Assembly (NCBI GenBank): GCA_027371515.1
Contig: DAHXMX010000020.1
Coordinates: 1 to 12,624 of the forward strand
Source of the DNA: Neisseriaceae bacterium
Lineage (GTDB): Bacteria; Pseudomonadota; Gammaproteobacteria; Burkholderiales; UBA11063
Direction of reading: 5' to 3'
Length of the DNA stretch: 12,624 bases
Part shown: positions 1 through 8,162 of the stretch, in pieces
Position numbering within the stretch: position 1 is the first letter of the stretch
Layout: every line of letters starts with the position of its first letter
The notes under the pieces: generated by a model
Told to the model about the DNA's origin: nothing
Database searches by the model: none
What the model saw: the letters and a program-made list of their open reading frames with translations, nothing else
Program-made: the position numbers and the translations under genes

Positions 1-169
1 CCGACTCCATCGCAACTAGCGTCACGACTTCTTAGTCTCCCACCTATCCTACACATATGTGCTCAAAGTCCAATGCAAAGCTACAGTAAAGGTGCATGGG
101 GTCTTTCCGTCTAGCCGCGGGGAGATTGCATCTTCACAAACATTTCAACTTCGCTGAGTCTCTGGAGGA

Positions 170-177
<8 letters not shown>
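1..177 (-). rRNA. Inverted fragment of 23S rRNA (domain V, L1-stalk side)
   Basis: Read on the minus strand, this stretch matches 23S rRNA from about E. coli position 1987 to about 2163. It runs through the ACTCAGCGAAGTTGAA and CCGCGGCTAGACGGAAAGAC blocks (A2058-A2062 equivalents at 106-102) and the L1-stalk block TGTGTAGGATAGGTGGGAG. The adjoining 23S sequence from 170 onward is on the plus strand and begins at about E. coli 2224. The fragment is therefore flipped relative to the rest of the gene, and the bases expected just before 2224 are missing or lie beyond the left edge. The two orientations share GACAGTGT (170-177), which fits both the reverse complement of the 1987 region and the forward 2224 region. 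The E. coli numbers come from anchoring conserved motifs by eye. Inversion, pseudogene or chimeric assembly cannot be separated here. The identity of the fragment is very secure. Confidence 0.9.
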
Positions 178-850
<673 letters not shown>

Positions 851-1017
851 ATTATTTGAATGCACTTAAGTTGTATATATGACTACGGTAAGTGAATATA
901 AATATAGTTTGGTTAAGTTATGATAATCTACTACAATAATAATAAATAAAACTCTATATCATTTCTATAGTTGTTACATGAATATGTTGCAAGCTAAATA
1001 GCTTAAAACTCAAGAAT

Positions 1018-1136
1018 TGCTTGGTGACAATAGAGAAGTGGTCCCACTCCTTCCCATCTCGAACAGGACAGTGAAACGCTTCTTCGCCGATGATAGTGTG
1101 GATTTATTCATGCGAAAGTAGGACATCGCCAAGCTA
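1018..1136 (+). rRNA. rrf: 5S ribosomal RNA
   Basis: The 5S molecule is recognised from its core blocks: GTGGTCCCACTC (1038-1049), CCCATCTCGAACAG (1053-1066), GTGAAACGC (1071-1079), GCCGATGATAGTGTG (1086-1100) and CATGCGAAAGTAGG (1109-1122). The terminal helix pairs GCTTGGTGA (1019-1027) with TCGCCAAGC (1126-1134), with one G-U pair. The expected length of about 119 nt fits. It lies 167 nt after the 23S 3' end, with no tRNA gene visible in the AT-rich spacer, and is followed within 10 nt by a terminator. Exact ends are uncertain by one or two bases. Confidence 0.95.
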
Positions 1137-1145
1137 CTTATAATC

Positions 1146-1181
1146 AAAAGCCAGTACTTATTTATAGTACTGGCTTTTTTT
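1146..1181 (+). terminator. Intrinsic terminator of the rRNA operon
   Basis: A 13-bp perfect stem (AAAAGCCAGTACT at 1146-1158 with AGTACTGGCTTTT at 1166-1178) encloses a 7-nt loop. A run of seven T (1175-1181) covers the end of the stem and just beyond. It sits immediately after 5S rRNA and about 60 bases before the next plus-strand gene, so it should end rRNA transcription. The flanking A-run and T-run make it potentially active in both directions, but there is no minus-strand gene to its right that would need it. Confidence 0.92.
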
Positions 1182-1241
1182 ATTGCTAGTGTAATAAAAA
1201 TATTACTGTTAAATATGAACAAATTTATATAAGGTAATACA

Positions 1242-2711
1242 ATGAATATCTTAATTCATAAATTTAAAAATTTTAGTCTAAAACAGCATTTGCTTTGTGC
1301 TTTGTTCATTGGTTTGGTTTTACGGTTTTTATGTGCGTATTCTAATTATGGGCCATTTGCTTTAGATGATTATTTACATGGTTTAATTCCAGCACATTTA
1401 TTAGTTGATTATCATATTCATGAATTACCTGATTATCGTAGTTGGTTATTAGTGTGGATATTAAGCGGGTTTTTAATGATTGGTAAATTATTTGGTGTAA
1501 TTAATGCCATATCTGAAATACGTGTTATGCTTTTAGGGCTAAGTATGCTAAGCTTAATTGGTATTTATGGATGTTATTTATATGTACGCAACTTTAATAA
1601 TAAGTTATTTGCCGTAATGGCTATTTATTTGGTTGCTTTATTCCCTCTGGTGATTTTGATCTCTACTCGTGCTTTTGGTGAAGCAGTAGCAATGAGTGTT
1701 TTATTGTTTGGGGTCGGGCTTAGTGAAGATGGACGATTTAAAAATAATTTAACTATTCTAACTATTGGTTTAATTGTGATGGGAATAGCTTGTTTATTTC
1801 GATTTCATGTTGGTTTGTTTTGGATAAGTTACATATTTTGTTTATTATTAATTAATTTACGTAAATATTTATTTTCAGCAGTAATAGCTGCTAGTGCATT
1901 ATTAATTATGCAAGCAGCTGTTGATATTTTAAGTAATCGTCAAGTATTTTCAACTATATTTAATTATTTACATATCAATGAAGGTGGTGCTGCTGGCTAT
2001 GGAGTTACACCATGGTATTCTACTTGGTTATTAATTTTAGCGTTTGTTTTAGCACCATTTTCATTAGGATTATTTAAAAATTTTAAATCACTGGTAAAAA
2101 ATCATTGGCTAGTTTTAATACCTTTTTTAGTTTTTGTCGCTGCTCATAGTTTAGTACCTCATAAAGAAGAAAGGTTTATGTTTCCAATTATTGGCGTAGA
2201 ATTAATGTTATTTGCTTGGTTATGGTCATTTAATTATGATAGGCATAGTTGGGCCATAAAAGTATTTAATTATGCTCTTGCTATAATTGCTATTCCAGCA
2301 ACAATTTTAGTCTCTAGTGTTAATTTTCAAAGTGGAGCAGTTGATCCAATGTTTAAATCAAATGCAGATACTATCCCTACATTAGTACTTGCAGATGGTT
2401 GGAATACTTGGGATGATTTTTATAAGATATTATTGACTCCAAATAGTCGTGTTATACAGGCCAATCTATCTAATACAACTAACTTAAATAAATATACAAG
2501 TATTTTTACAAGTCCATATAAACAATTAATTATTGTTTCCTCTAATCCTGAATTAAAAGGACAGTTTTTAAATTTTGCTAATAAAAAATACGCTAATTTA
2601 CAATGCAATAATATTAATTATGCCAGTTCATTATTAGATAGTATTGCGTATAAATTAAATCCAACTCATAATAAAAGACGCGCTCCAGCTATGTATATTG
2701 TATGTAAATAG
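1242..2711 (+). CDS. GT-C membrane glycosyltransferase, Alg9/GT22-like mannosyltransferase
   Basis: This 489-residue polytopic membrane protein has about ten hydrophobic segments between residues 15 and 360 and a soluble C-terminal part (about 365-489). Two features suggest the GT22 (Alg9/PIG-B-like) branch of the GT-C glycosyltransferases. An acidic pair after the first membrane segment (LDDYLHG, residues 41-47) sits where GT-C enzymes keep the catalytic acid. HKEERFMFP (307-315) is close to the HKExRF signature of the eukaryotic dolichol-phosphate-mannose transferases. The likely reaction is sugar transfer from a polyprenyl-phosphate donor to a glycolipid or envelope glycan on the outer face of the inner membrane; donor and acceptor cannot be read from the sequence. 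The ATG is preceded by AAGG at 1231-1234. It is the first gene after the rRNA terminator, and its TAG (2709-2711) directly abuts the stop of the convergent phosphatase gene. Family assignment is moderately sure, sugar specificity is not. Confidence 0.75.
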   Translation: MNILIHKFKNFSLKQHLLCALFIGLVLRFLCAYSNYGPFALDDYLHGLIPAHLLVDYHIHELPDYRSWLLVWILSGFLMIGKLFGVINAISEIRVMLLGLSMLSLIGIYGCYLYVRNFNNKLFAVMAIYLVALFPLVILISTRAFGEAVAMSVLLFGVGLSEDGRFKNNLTILTIGLIVMGIACLFRFHVGLFWISYIFCLLLINLRKYLFSAVIAASALLIMQAAVDILSNRQVFSTIFNYLHINEGGAAGYGVTPWYSTWLLILAFVLAPFSLGLFKNFKSLVKNHWLVLIPFLVFVAAHSLVPHKEERFMFPIIGVELMLFAWLWSFNYDRHSWAIKVFNYALAIIAIPATILVSSVNFQSGAVDPMFKSNADTIPTLVLADGWNTWDDFYKILLTPNSRVIQANLSNTTNLNKYTSIFTSPYKQLIIVSSNPELKGQFLNFANKKYANLQCNNINYASSLLDSIAYKLNPTHNKRRAPAMYIVCK

Positions 2712-3485
2712 TTATTGAAATATATTTTTGTCAAAACTACCATATACTGGATTAGGTAAAATAAAATATTCTTCGCCAAATTTATCATGATAACTTAGAT
2801 TATTTGATTCTTGATACGCTTCTTTTTGCAATATATTAGGAAAATCTTGAATATTATCTCCTAAATATGCAAGCACTTTAATTGCTGGAATTTTTTTTGT
2901 GAGTATAATACCATCATAATTACCAGTTTTAACTGCGTTAAATCTTGGTGTTTTATCAGAATTATTCCCTGCAGTAGAGCTATCGTTTGAAAAAATTATT
3001 GTATCAAAACAAATACCTTCTTTTTCCAAATTACGCTTGGTGGCTGCTATAATACTATTTTTATATTTGGCGTTACGATTAGTGACTAATACTACATAAC
3101 CATTATGTTTTTGTATATCGCAGGTAAATTTAACAGAACCAGGTATAGCAACTGATGTAGCAGATTCCATAAAAGCGTAATTACTTACTGTAGAATAAGG
3201 AGTGTGATTAATTACATTTTGATAACTATATTGACTATTGTCAAGTATAGTTTCATCGATATCAAGTATAACACCCCATGAATGTGGTTTCAGTTTACTT
3301 GCTTTAGCAAGTATTTTTTCTTCAGCTAATTTATAAGTTTGTATATAATTAGCATTTCTTTCTGCAGAATTACGATACCATTTGACAGCTTGATAATTTT
3401 TCTGTGTTGCTTGGTTATCAGATGTATTATATGCATTTGCAGATACGGTAAAACATAATAATGGTAATAGTAGTTGTTTAAGCAA
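2712..3485 (-). CDS. Secreted HAD-family acid phosphatase, e(P4)/class B type
   Basis: This 257-residue protein has an N-terminal signal peptide (hydrophobic 4-14, cleavage probably after ANA at 16-18) and the four HAD motifs: DIDET at 75-79 (nucleophile D75, acid D77), VTNR at 134-137, K178 in DKTPRF, and GDNIQDF at 209-215 with D210/D214. The segment AVKWYRNSAERNANY before motif I is typical of the acid phosphatase B/lipoprotein e(P4) family, which dephosphorylates nucleotides and other phosphomonoesters in the periplasm. Unlike e(P4) itself I see no convincing lipobox (the only early Cys, C11, is inside LPLLC), so it is probably soluble periplasmic. The start codon is TTG (3485-3483). It is supported by a perfect GGAGGT (plus-strand 3494-3499) eight bases upstream, inside the end of elbB, and by the signal peptide beginning right there. 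It overlaps elbB by 8 bp, implying translational coupling. Confidence 0.88.
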   Translation of the reverse strand: MLKQLLLPLLCFTVSANAYNTSDNQATQKNYQAVKWYRNSAERNANYIQTYKLAEEKILAKASKLKPHSWGVILDIDETILDNSQYSYQNVINHTPYSTVSNYAFMESATSVAIPGSVKFTCDIQKHNGYVVLVTNRNAKYKNSIIAATKRNLEKEGICFDTIIFSNDSSTAGNNSDKTPRFNAVKTGNYDGIILTKKIPAIKVLAYLGDNIQDFPNILQKEAYQESNNLSYHDKFGEEYFILPNPVYGSFDKNIFQ

Positions 3486-4137
3486 GATTAATTACCTCCG
3501 TTACTAATTTATTAATTCCAGTATAAGCTTCCAATATATCTTGAGCTAACATGTAAGCTGGTGTAGTTACTATTTTATGTTTAATATCAGTATGTATTTC
3601 ATTTGCACTACATTCAAAATGACTGGCTCCTAGCTCTTCTAACATATTAATAATATTTTTATCATTACCTATAGTTAATTCAACGTTATGTTTATCAAAT
3701 ATTCGAGGAATCATTACCGGTGCTATGCAAATAAATCCCATTGGCTTTTTATGTATTAAAAAATCAAGACATTTTTGTTTAACTAATGGATTAACTGTAT
3801 AGTTGTTACCATCAATAGCAAGTGTAAATAAATTGTATGCAGTTCCATTGCCACCTGGTATAATTAATCCATCAAACTTAGTAACATCAAGTTCTTGTAA
3901 TTCTTTGATGTCTCCGCGTGCTATTCGTGCCGATTCAATTAGCATATTACGTTTATCAACGGTTGAATGATCTTCAGTTAAGTGATTAGTAACATGATCT
4001 TGATCTTGATTTAAACTAAAGCATTGATAATCCGCATTATTTTGCTTAATTGAAAGTAAAGTTAATACAGATTCATGAATTTCTGAGCCATCAAAACGAC
4101 CACAGCCAGCTAAAATTATTGCTATTTTTTTTCTCAT
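3478..4137 (-). CDS. elbB: ElbB-like isoprenoid biosynthesis protein, DJ-1/PfpI amidotransferase-like fold
   Basis: The 219 residues match the length and organisation of E. coli ElbB (217 aa). The N-terminus has a GCGRFDGSEIHESVLTLLS block (residues 11-29), followed by RNMLIESARIARG (63-75), LIIPGGNGTAYNL (91-103), the nucleophile-elbow region GFICIAP with the probable active cysteine C137, and a KIVTTPAYMLAQ block near the C-terminus. In the wider class I glutamine amidotransferase/DJ-1 superfamily this cysteine is catalytic. ElbB of E. coli has been reported as a glyoxalase III-type enzyme and linked to isoprenoid synthesis, but its physiological role is not settled. The ATG at 4137 has an AGGGTG Shine-Dalgarno five bases upstream and a good promoter (4170-4199). 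It is the first gene of a two-gene operon with the downstream phosphatase. Confidence 0.93.
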   Translation of the reverse strand: MRKKIAIILAGCGRFDGSEIHESVLTLLSIKQNNADYQCFSLNQDQDHVTNHLTEDHSTVDKRNMLIESARIARGDIKELQELDVTKFDGLIIPGGNGTAYNLFTLAIDGNNYTVNPLVKQKCLDFLIHKKPMGFICIAPVMIPRIFDKHNVELTIGNDKNIINMLEELGASHFECSANEIHTDIKHKIVTTPAYMLAQDILEAYTGINKLVTEVINLA

Positions 4138-4169
4138 AATAACACCCTATTGTTAAATGAATAATGTAG

Positions 4170-4199
4170 ATTATATCAATTATTCGAATAAATTCACAA
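4170..4199 (-). promoter_or_regulatory. Sigma70-type promoter of elbB-phosphatase operon
   Basis: On the minus strand TTGTGA (plus 4194-4199) and TATAAT (plus 4170-4175) are separated by 18 bases. The predicted start site, about plus 4163, leaves a leader of roughly 25 nt carrying the AGGGTG ribosome-binding site before the ATG at 4137. It lies in the 88-bp gap between the transporter gene and elbB, so the two transcription units are probably separate, although no terminator is seen in the gap. Confidence 0.6.
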
Positions 4200-4225
4200 T
4201 TTTATTTGTATGTTTATGCCACAAA

Positions 4226-5506
4226 TTAAGTTATGGTTATTTTACGATGTATATAACGTAATGAGATTAAACTAATAACTATAACACACATCAAATACGC
4301 TATAGGTGCAAGATAAGTTATCTGGTATTTACTAATCAACCAAGTTACAATTATTGGCGACATCCCACCAAAAATAGTATGACTTAAATTATAACTTAAG
4401 GCAACTCCAGTTAGTCTTACCTGTGGCGGGAATATGTAACTAATTAATAATGGTGATAACGTAGCAAACATACCCTGTAAGATAGTGATAATACATAAGC
4501 CCAGTAATAAGCTATTATTGTCTTGAATTAATTTAAATGCAACTATTATAAATATAAATGCAGCAAATAGTGCAAATAGCATAAATCTTTTTGGATTATG
4601 TTTATTTACAATTAAACCTGTTAGATATGCGCTAATAACAGTAATAGTTGTAGCAATTAATAAATATAAACTAAAAGCTGGATTATTAATTTTAGCTAGT
4701 TGAGTAATAAAAGTTGGCATAAAAATAATGCCTAACATAATAAACCCAGCCATAACACTAGTTATGCCTATACTACCTAATAATTGCAATGGATATTTAT
4801 TTAATACTTCAAATAATGGAATTTTGGCTTTTTGATGTAAATTACTAAATGCCTTAGTTTCATGTAGATTTTTACGAATAAAATAACTTACAAAACATAA
4901 TAATCCACCTAATAGAAATGGTATTCTCCAACCAAAATCAAATAATTGTTGAGTGCTGAAGATATGAACAATTATATAATTTATGCCTAATCCAACTAAT
5001 AGTCCAGCATCACTACCAGCTATAATACCTCCAATTGCATAACCACGTTTTTGTGGCATTGATTCAGTTACATATACAATCATGCTAGGAATTTCACCAC
5101 CAATTGCTAAACCCTGTAATAATCTACTGATTAAGAGTACTATTGGTGCTATCATACCTATTTTGTCATAGGTTGGAATTAACCCAATAACTAACGATGC
5201 TAAACCCATAATTAACATGGTAATTATTAACACTAATTTTCGACCAATAGAGTCTCCCATATGACTAAAAATAATTCCACCAACCGGACGAGCAATATAA
5301 CCAATAATAAAAATAGCAAAACTTGTAATTATGGATAAACTTTCATTATTAAATGGGAAATACTGCTTAGCAAAATATACAGAAAATAATCCATAGATAG
5401 TAAAGTCATAAAATTCTAACATTCCACCTAGAGCAGCTAGGACAATTATATTTTTTTCAGATTTGTTTAGCTTATAACTTAATTTATGTAAAATTTTTTG
5501 CATCAT
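4226..5506 (-). CDS. MFS transporter, metabolite:H+ symporter (ProP/KgtP/ShiA-like)
   Basis: This 426-residue, 12-helix major facilitator has the hallmarks of the MHS family. LEFYDFTIYG (residues 30-39) is in helix 1. The loop 2-3 signature GDSIGRK (84-90) follows ARPVGG, and RLLQGLAIGGE (128-138) is in helix 4. The matching second-half loop is degenerate (TGLIVNKHNPKRF), as usual. Relatives take up small compounds such as proline/betaine, 2-oxoglutarate, citrate or shikimate with protons; the substrate here cannot be predicted. The gene is coupled to pepN by a TAATG overlap, so export or uptake of a peptide-derived metabolite is a reasonable guess, but only from context. Two ATGs lie in tandem (5506 and 5503). 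The AAAGGA ribosome-binding site at plus 5509-5514 is too close to the first and better spaced for the second, so translation may begin at 5503. Confidence 0.9.
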   Translation of the reverse strand: MMQKILHKLSYKLNKSEKNIIVLAALGGMLEFYDFTIYGLFSVYFAKQYFPFNNESLSIITSFAIFIIGYIARPVGGIIFSHMGDSIGRKLVLIITMLIMGLASLVIGLIPTYDKIGMIAPIVLLISRLLQGLAIGGEIPSMIVYVTESMPQKRGYAIGGIIAGSDAGLLVGLGINYIIVHIFSTQQLFDFGWRIPFLLGGLLCFVSYFIRKNLHETKAFSNLHQKAKIPLFEVLNKYPLQLLGSIGITSVMAGFIMLGIIFMPTFITQLAKINNPAFSLYLLIATTITVISAYLTGLIVNKHNPKRFMLFALFAAFIFIIVAFKLIQDNNSLLLGLCIITILQGMFATLSPLLISYIFPPQVRLTGVALSYNLSHTIFGGMSPIIVTWLISKYQITYLAPIAYLMCVIVISLISLRYIHRKITIT

Positions 5507-8160
5507 TATCCTTTCAAACCAATTAATATTTTGCTTGCTATTTCATAAACTGCATCAGAAATATTATCTAGTTCAACAAGTTTATTTAAATAATTTTTAG
5601 CAAGTTGTTTGTATTCAGAAGATAAGTATACACTTTGATTAAAACCTTGTGTTAGAATACTTGCTACATGTGGGTTAAATTTATCAATAGCAATTATCTT
5701 ATCTAATATGAATGAATAACCATCATCGTTGTGAAATACTAAACTGTTTTGAGTAAAGGTGCGTAATAGTGCGTAAATTTTATTTGGATTAGTTGCAATG
5801 AATGCTTTATCAACCATGAGTTTGTTCATGTCTTTAATAGTTATTAAACTACTCATTGCTTGAATTGCAAACCATTTGTCGATTACTAACTCATTATTGC
5901 ACCATTTGGTATAAAAAGCATCTAATATAGATTTACGAATTTCTGCTTTTAAGTTAGCTGTTGCAACTAATACTGCATAACTATCGGTCATATTCTGAGC
6001 ATTATTAAACTGACCAAGAGTTAATGTTTCTATTAATTGTAAACTGTTATTGTGTTCTGTTTTATTTTCTAGTGCCATAACTATATAATGAAGAGCTATA
6101 TTTTTTAGACTTCTTTTACCAAAATTATTAAAGTCATATTGCTTACTTAAATCAAGATTGATATTATATATTTCAATCCAATTATCAAATAATTGTTCAC
6201 CTATTTGTTGTCCCACTATTTTAATAGCATTAGTTAATCGACGTGGTTCAACATCTTTTAACTGTACTAACATTTCAGAAAATGTTGGTAATTGAACCAT
6301 TATTGCACAAAGAGCTGGTGAAATATTAGTATCGTTGATTATTATTTTTAGCATATCAAATAGTGTTGTGTCTACTGTATTATTAGTAGTACCTTTTTGT
6401 AACTTATGATAAATATTTATGATTTGTTGTTGTATAATGTGTTGCAGATTTTCATAACGATTAAAGAAATCTGTATCGTATTTTATTAAATGACAGCGCT
6501 CGGTATCATTTAAATTAAAATTAAGTTTTACCGGTGCAGAGAAATCACGTAATAAAGAGGCAACTGGCTGTGATTTAATACCATTGAATTTATAGACATC
6601 TTGCTTATTTTTAAGTAAAAGTACTATATTCCTACCATTGTTAATGTATTCACCACCAGTTATATTTAAATTTATTATTTCATGACCAGAGCTATCAATT
6701 AAACCAACTGCAATAGGAATCAGCATAGGTTTTTTATTAGTTTGATTTGGTGTATCTGGTATGGTTTGAGTAAAACTTAAACTATATTCACCGGTACTTT
6801 GATTATAGTTTGCTATTACATCAATTATTGGTGTCCCAGCTTGAGAATACCAAAGCATAAATTGTGATAAATCTATATTATTGGCTTTACTCATTGATTG
6901 ACAAAAATCATCACAAGTTGCTGCACTACCATCAAAACTATTAATATACTCTTTAAATCCTTTATTGAAACCATCATTTCCAAGGATAGTTTGGTACATA
7001 CGCACTATTTCAGCACCTTTATCATATACTGTTACTGTATAAAAATTATTCATATCAATATAAGAATCAGGACGAACAGAATGTGCTAATGGGCCACTAT
7101 CTTGCGGAAATTGTGTATTACGTAAATTTTTTACTTCTTGAATACGCTTCAAAGTTCTATCATGTAAATCAGCAGTAAATTCTTGATCACGAAATACCGT
7201 CAAGCCTTCTTTTAATGAAAGTTGAAACCAATCGCGACATGTAACACGATTCCCAGTCCAATTATGGAAATATTCATGTCCAATTACTGCTTCTGCTAAA
7301 ATAAAATCAGTATCAGTTGCGGTTTCTTTGTCTGCTAGAATATATTTAGTATTAAAAATATTCAAGCCTTTATTCTCCATGGCTCCCATATTAAACTCAG
7401 AAGTTGCTACAATCATATAAACATCTAGATCATATTCAAGATTAAATCTAGTTTCATCCCATTTTATAGCACGCTTTAGCGATTCCATAGCGTGAGTTGT
7501 TCTGTGAATTACATTAGGTTCACTAAATATTTGTAATGTTATACGGCGGTTGCTTTTGGTGATATAAAAGTCTTCAATCATTTCTAAATTACCAACTACA
7601 ACCGCAAATAAATAACTAGGTTTAGGAAATGGGTCATGCCATTTAACGATTTTTAACTCGCCATTAATTTCTTCTAATATCTTGTTACCATTAGATAGTA
7701 TTGTATTATACTGATTATTTTTGCAAATAATAGTAGTGGTAAAGGTTGCTTGTACATCAGGGCGATCTAAATAATAAGTTATTAAACTAAATCCATGAGG
7801 CTCACATTGGGTTATTAGGTTACCATTAGAGGCATACATCCCAGCACCAGTCTTGTTCTCGAAAGGTTTGATTAAGGTTATAATAGTTAGCGAAAATTCA
7901 TCTGGAGTTTCAAAAATAGTTAATGTATTATCTTGTAATTTGAATTGCTCAGCGCTTAGTACATGATTGTCTATTGCAATTGATATTAATTCTGCATGAC
8001 CGCTTAGTACTAATTGATTTAGATTACTATTTTTAGTATATCTAGCAATGTTCTGTACTTGGACTGTATTATCCTCATTAATTATAAATGTTAAACTAGT
8101 ATGTCTAATCTTATGACTAGGTTTTGTATAGTCTTTTAAGTATTTAACTGTTTTTTCCAT
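5506..8160 (-). CDS. pepN: Aminopeptidase N (M1 family zinc metallopeptidase)
   Basis: At 884 residues the protein has the normal length of proteobacterial PepN (about 870). It shows the exopeptidase motif GAMEN (259-263, binding the substrate N-terminus), the zinc site HEYFH (H295, E296, H299) and the third ligand E318 in LKEGLT. The order fits PepN: an N-terminal beta-sandwich domain to about 190, the thermolysin-like catalytic domain to about 440, a small beta domain (to about 545) and a helical C-terminal domain. PepN removes N-terminal residues from peptides in the cytoplasm, acting downstream of ATP-dependent proteases in protein turnover. There is no signal peptide. The gene follows zapE after two bases and overlaps the transporter gene by one base, so the three are almost certainly one transcript. 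All catalytic residues are present. Confidence 0.97.
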   Translation of the reverse strand: MEKTVKYLKDYTKPSHKIRHTSLTFIINEDNTVQVQNIARYTKNSNLNQLVLSGHAELISIAIDNHVLSAEQFKLQDNTLTIFETPDEFSLTIITLIKPFENKTGAGMYASNGNLITQCEPHGFSLITYYLDRPDVQATFTTTIICKNNQYNTILSNGNKILEEINGELKIVKWHDPFPKPSYLFAVVVGNLEMIEDFYITKSNRRITLQIFSEPNVIHRTTHAMESLKRAIKWDETRFNLEYDLDVYMIVATSEFNMGAMENKGLNIFNTKYILADKETATDTDFILAEAVIGHEYFHNWTGNRVTCRDWFQLSLKEGLTVFRDQEFTADLHDRTLKRIQEVKNLRNTQFPQDSGPLAHSVRPDSYIDMNNFYTVTVYDKGAEIVRMYQTILGNDGFNKGFKEYINSFDGSAATCDDFCQSMSKANNIDLSQFMLWYSQAGTPIIDVIANYNQSTGEYSLSFTQTIPDTPNQTNKKPMLIPIAVGLIDSSGHEIINLNITGGEYINNGRNIVLLLKNKQDVYKFNGIKSQPVASLLRDFSAPVKLNFNLNDTERCHLIKYDTDFFNRYENLQHIIQQQIINIYHKLQKGTTNNTVDTTLFDMLKIIINDTNISPALCAIMVQLPTFSEMLVQLKDVEPRRLTNAIKIVGQQIGEQLFDNWIEIYNINLDLSKQYDFNNFGKRSLKNIALHYIVMALENKTEHNNSLQLIETLTLGQFNNAQNMTDSYAVLVATANLKAEIRKSILDAFYTKWCNNELVIDKWFAIQAMSSLITIKDMNKLMVDKAFIATNPNKIYALLRTFTQNSLVFHNDDGYSFILDKIIAIDKFNPHVASILTQGFNQSVYLSSEYKQLAKNYLNKLVELDNISDAVYEIASKILIGLKG

Positions 8161-8162
8161 CG

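Noticed and set aside
851..1017. Possible tRNA or other RNA gene in the 23S-5S spacer
   Set aside because: The spacer is AT-rich and I find no cloverleaf, TTCGA-type T-loop or CCA-adjacent stem.
1191..1206. Palindrome GTAATA-aaaa-TATTAC before the GT22-like gene as an operator
   Set aside because: A six-base AT-rich arm occurs easily by chance in this composition; nothing else supports a binding site.
1010..1222. Minus-strand frame of 70 codons across 5S rRNA and its terminator
   Set aside because: It is antisense to 5S rRNA and the terminator hairpin; a chance frame.
1203..1231. TTACTG-N17-TATATA as promoter of the GT22-like gene
   Set aside because: The -10 overlaps the AAGG ribosome-binding site, so a transcript starting there would lack it.
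2420..2608. Minus-strand frame of 62 codons inside the GT22-like gene
   Set aside because: Shadow of the real gene, with low-complexity composition and no support.
4204..4226. Hairpin ATTTGT-N11-ACAAAT at the end of the transporter gene as a terminator
   Set aside because: Six weak base pairs with no following T-run on the minus strand.
6898..7089. Plus-strand frame of 63 codons inside pepN
   Set aside because: It is opposite the conserved catalytic-domain coding sequence and has no promoter or ribosome-binding site.
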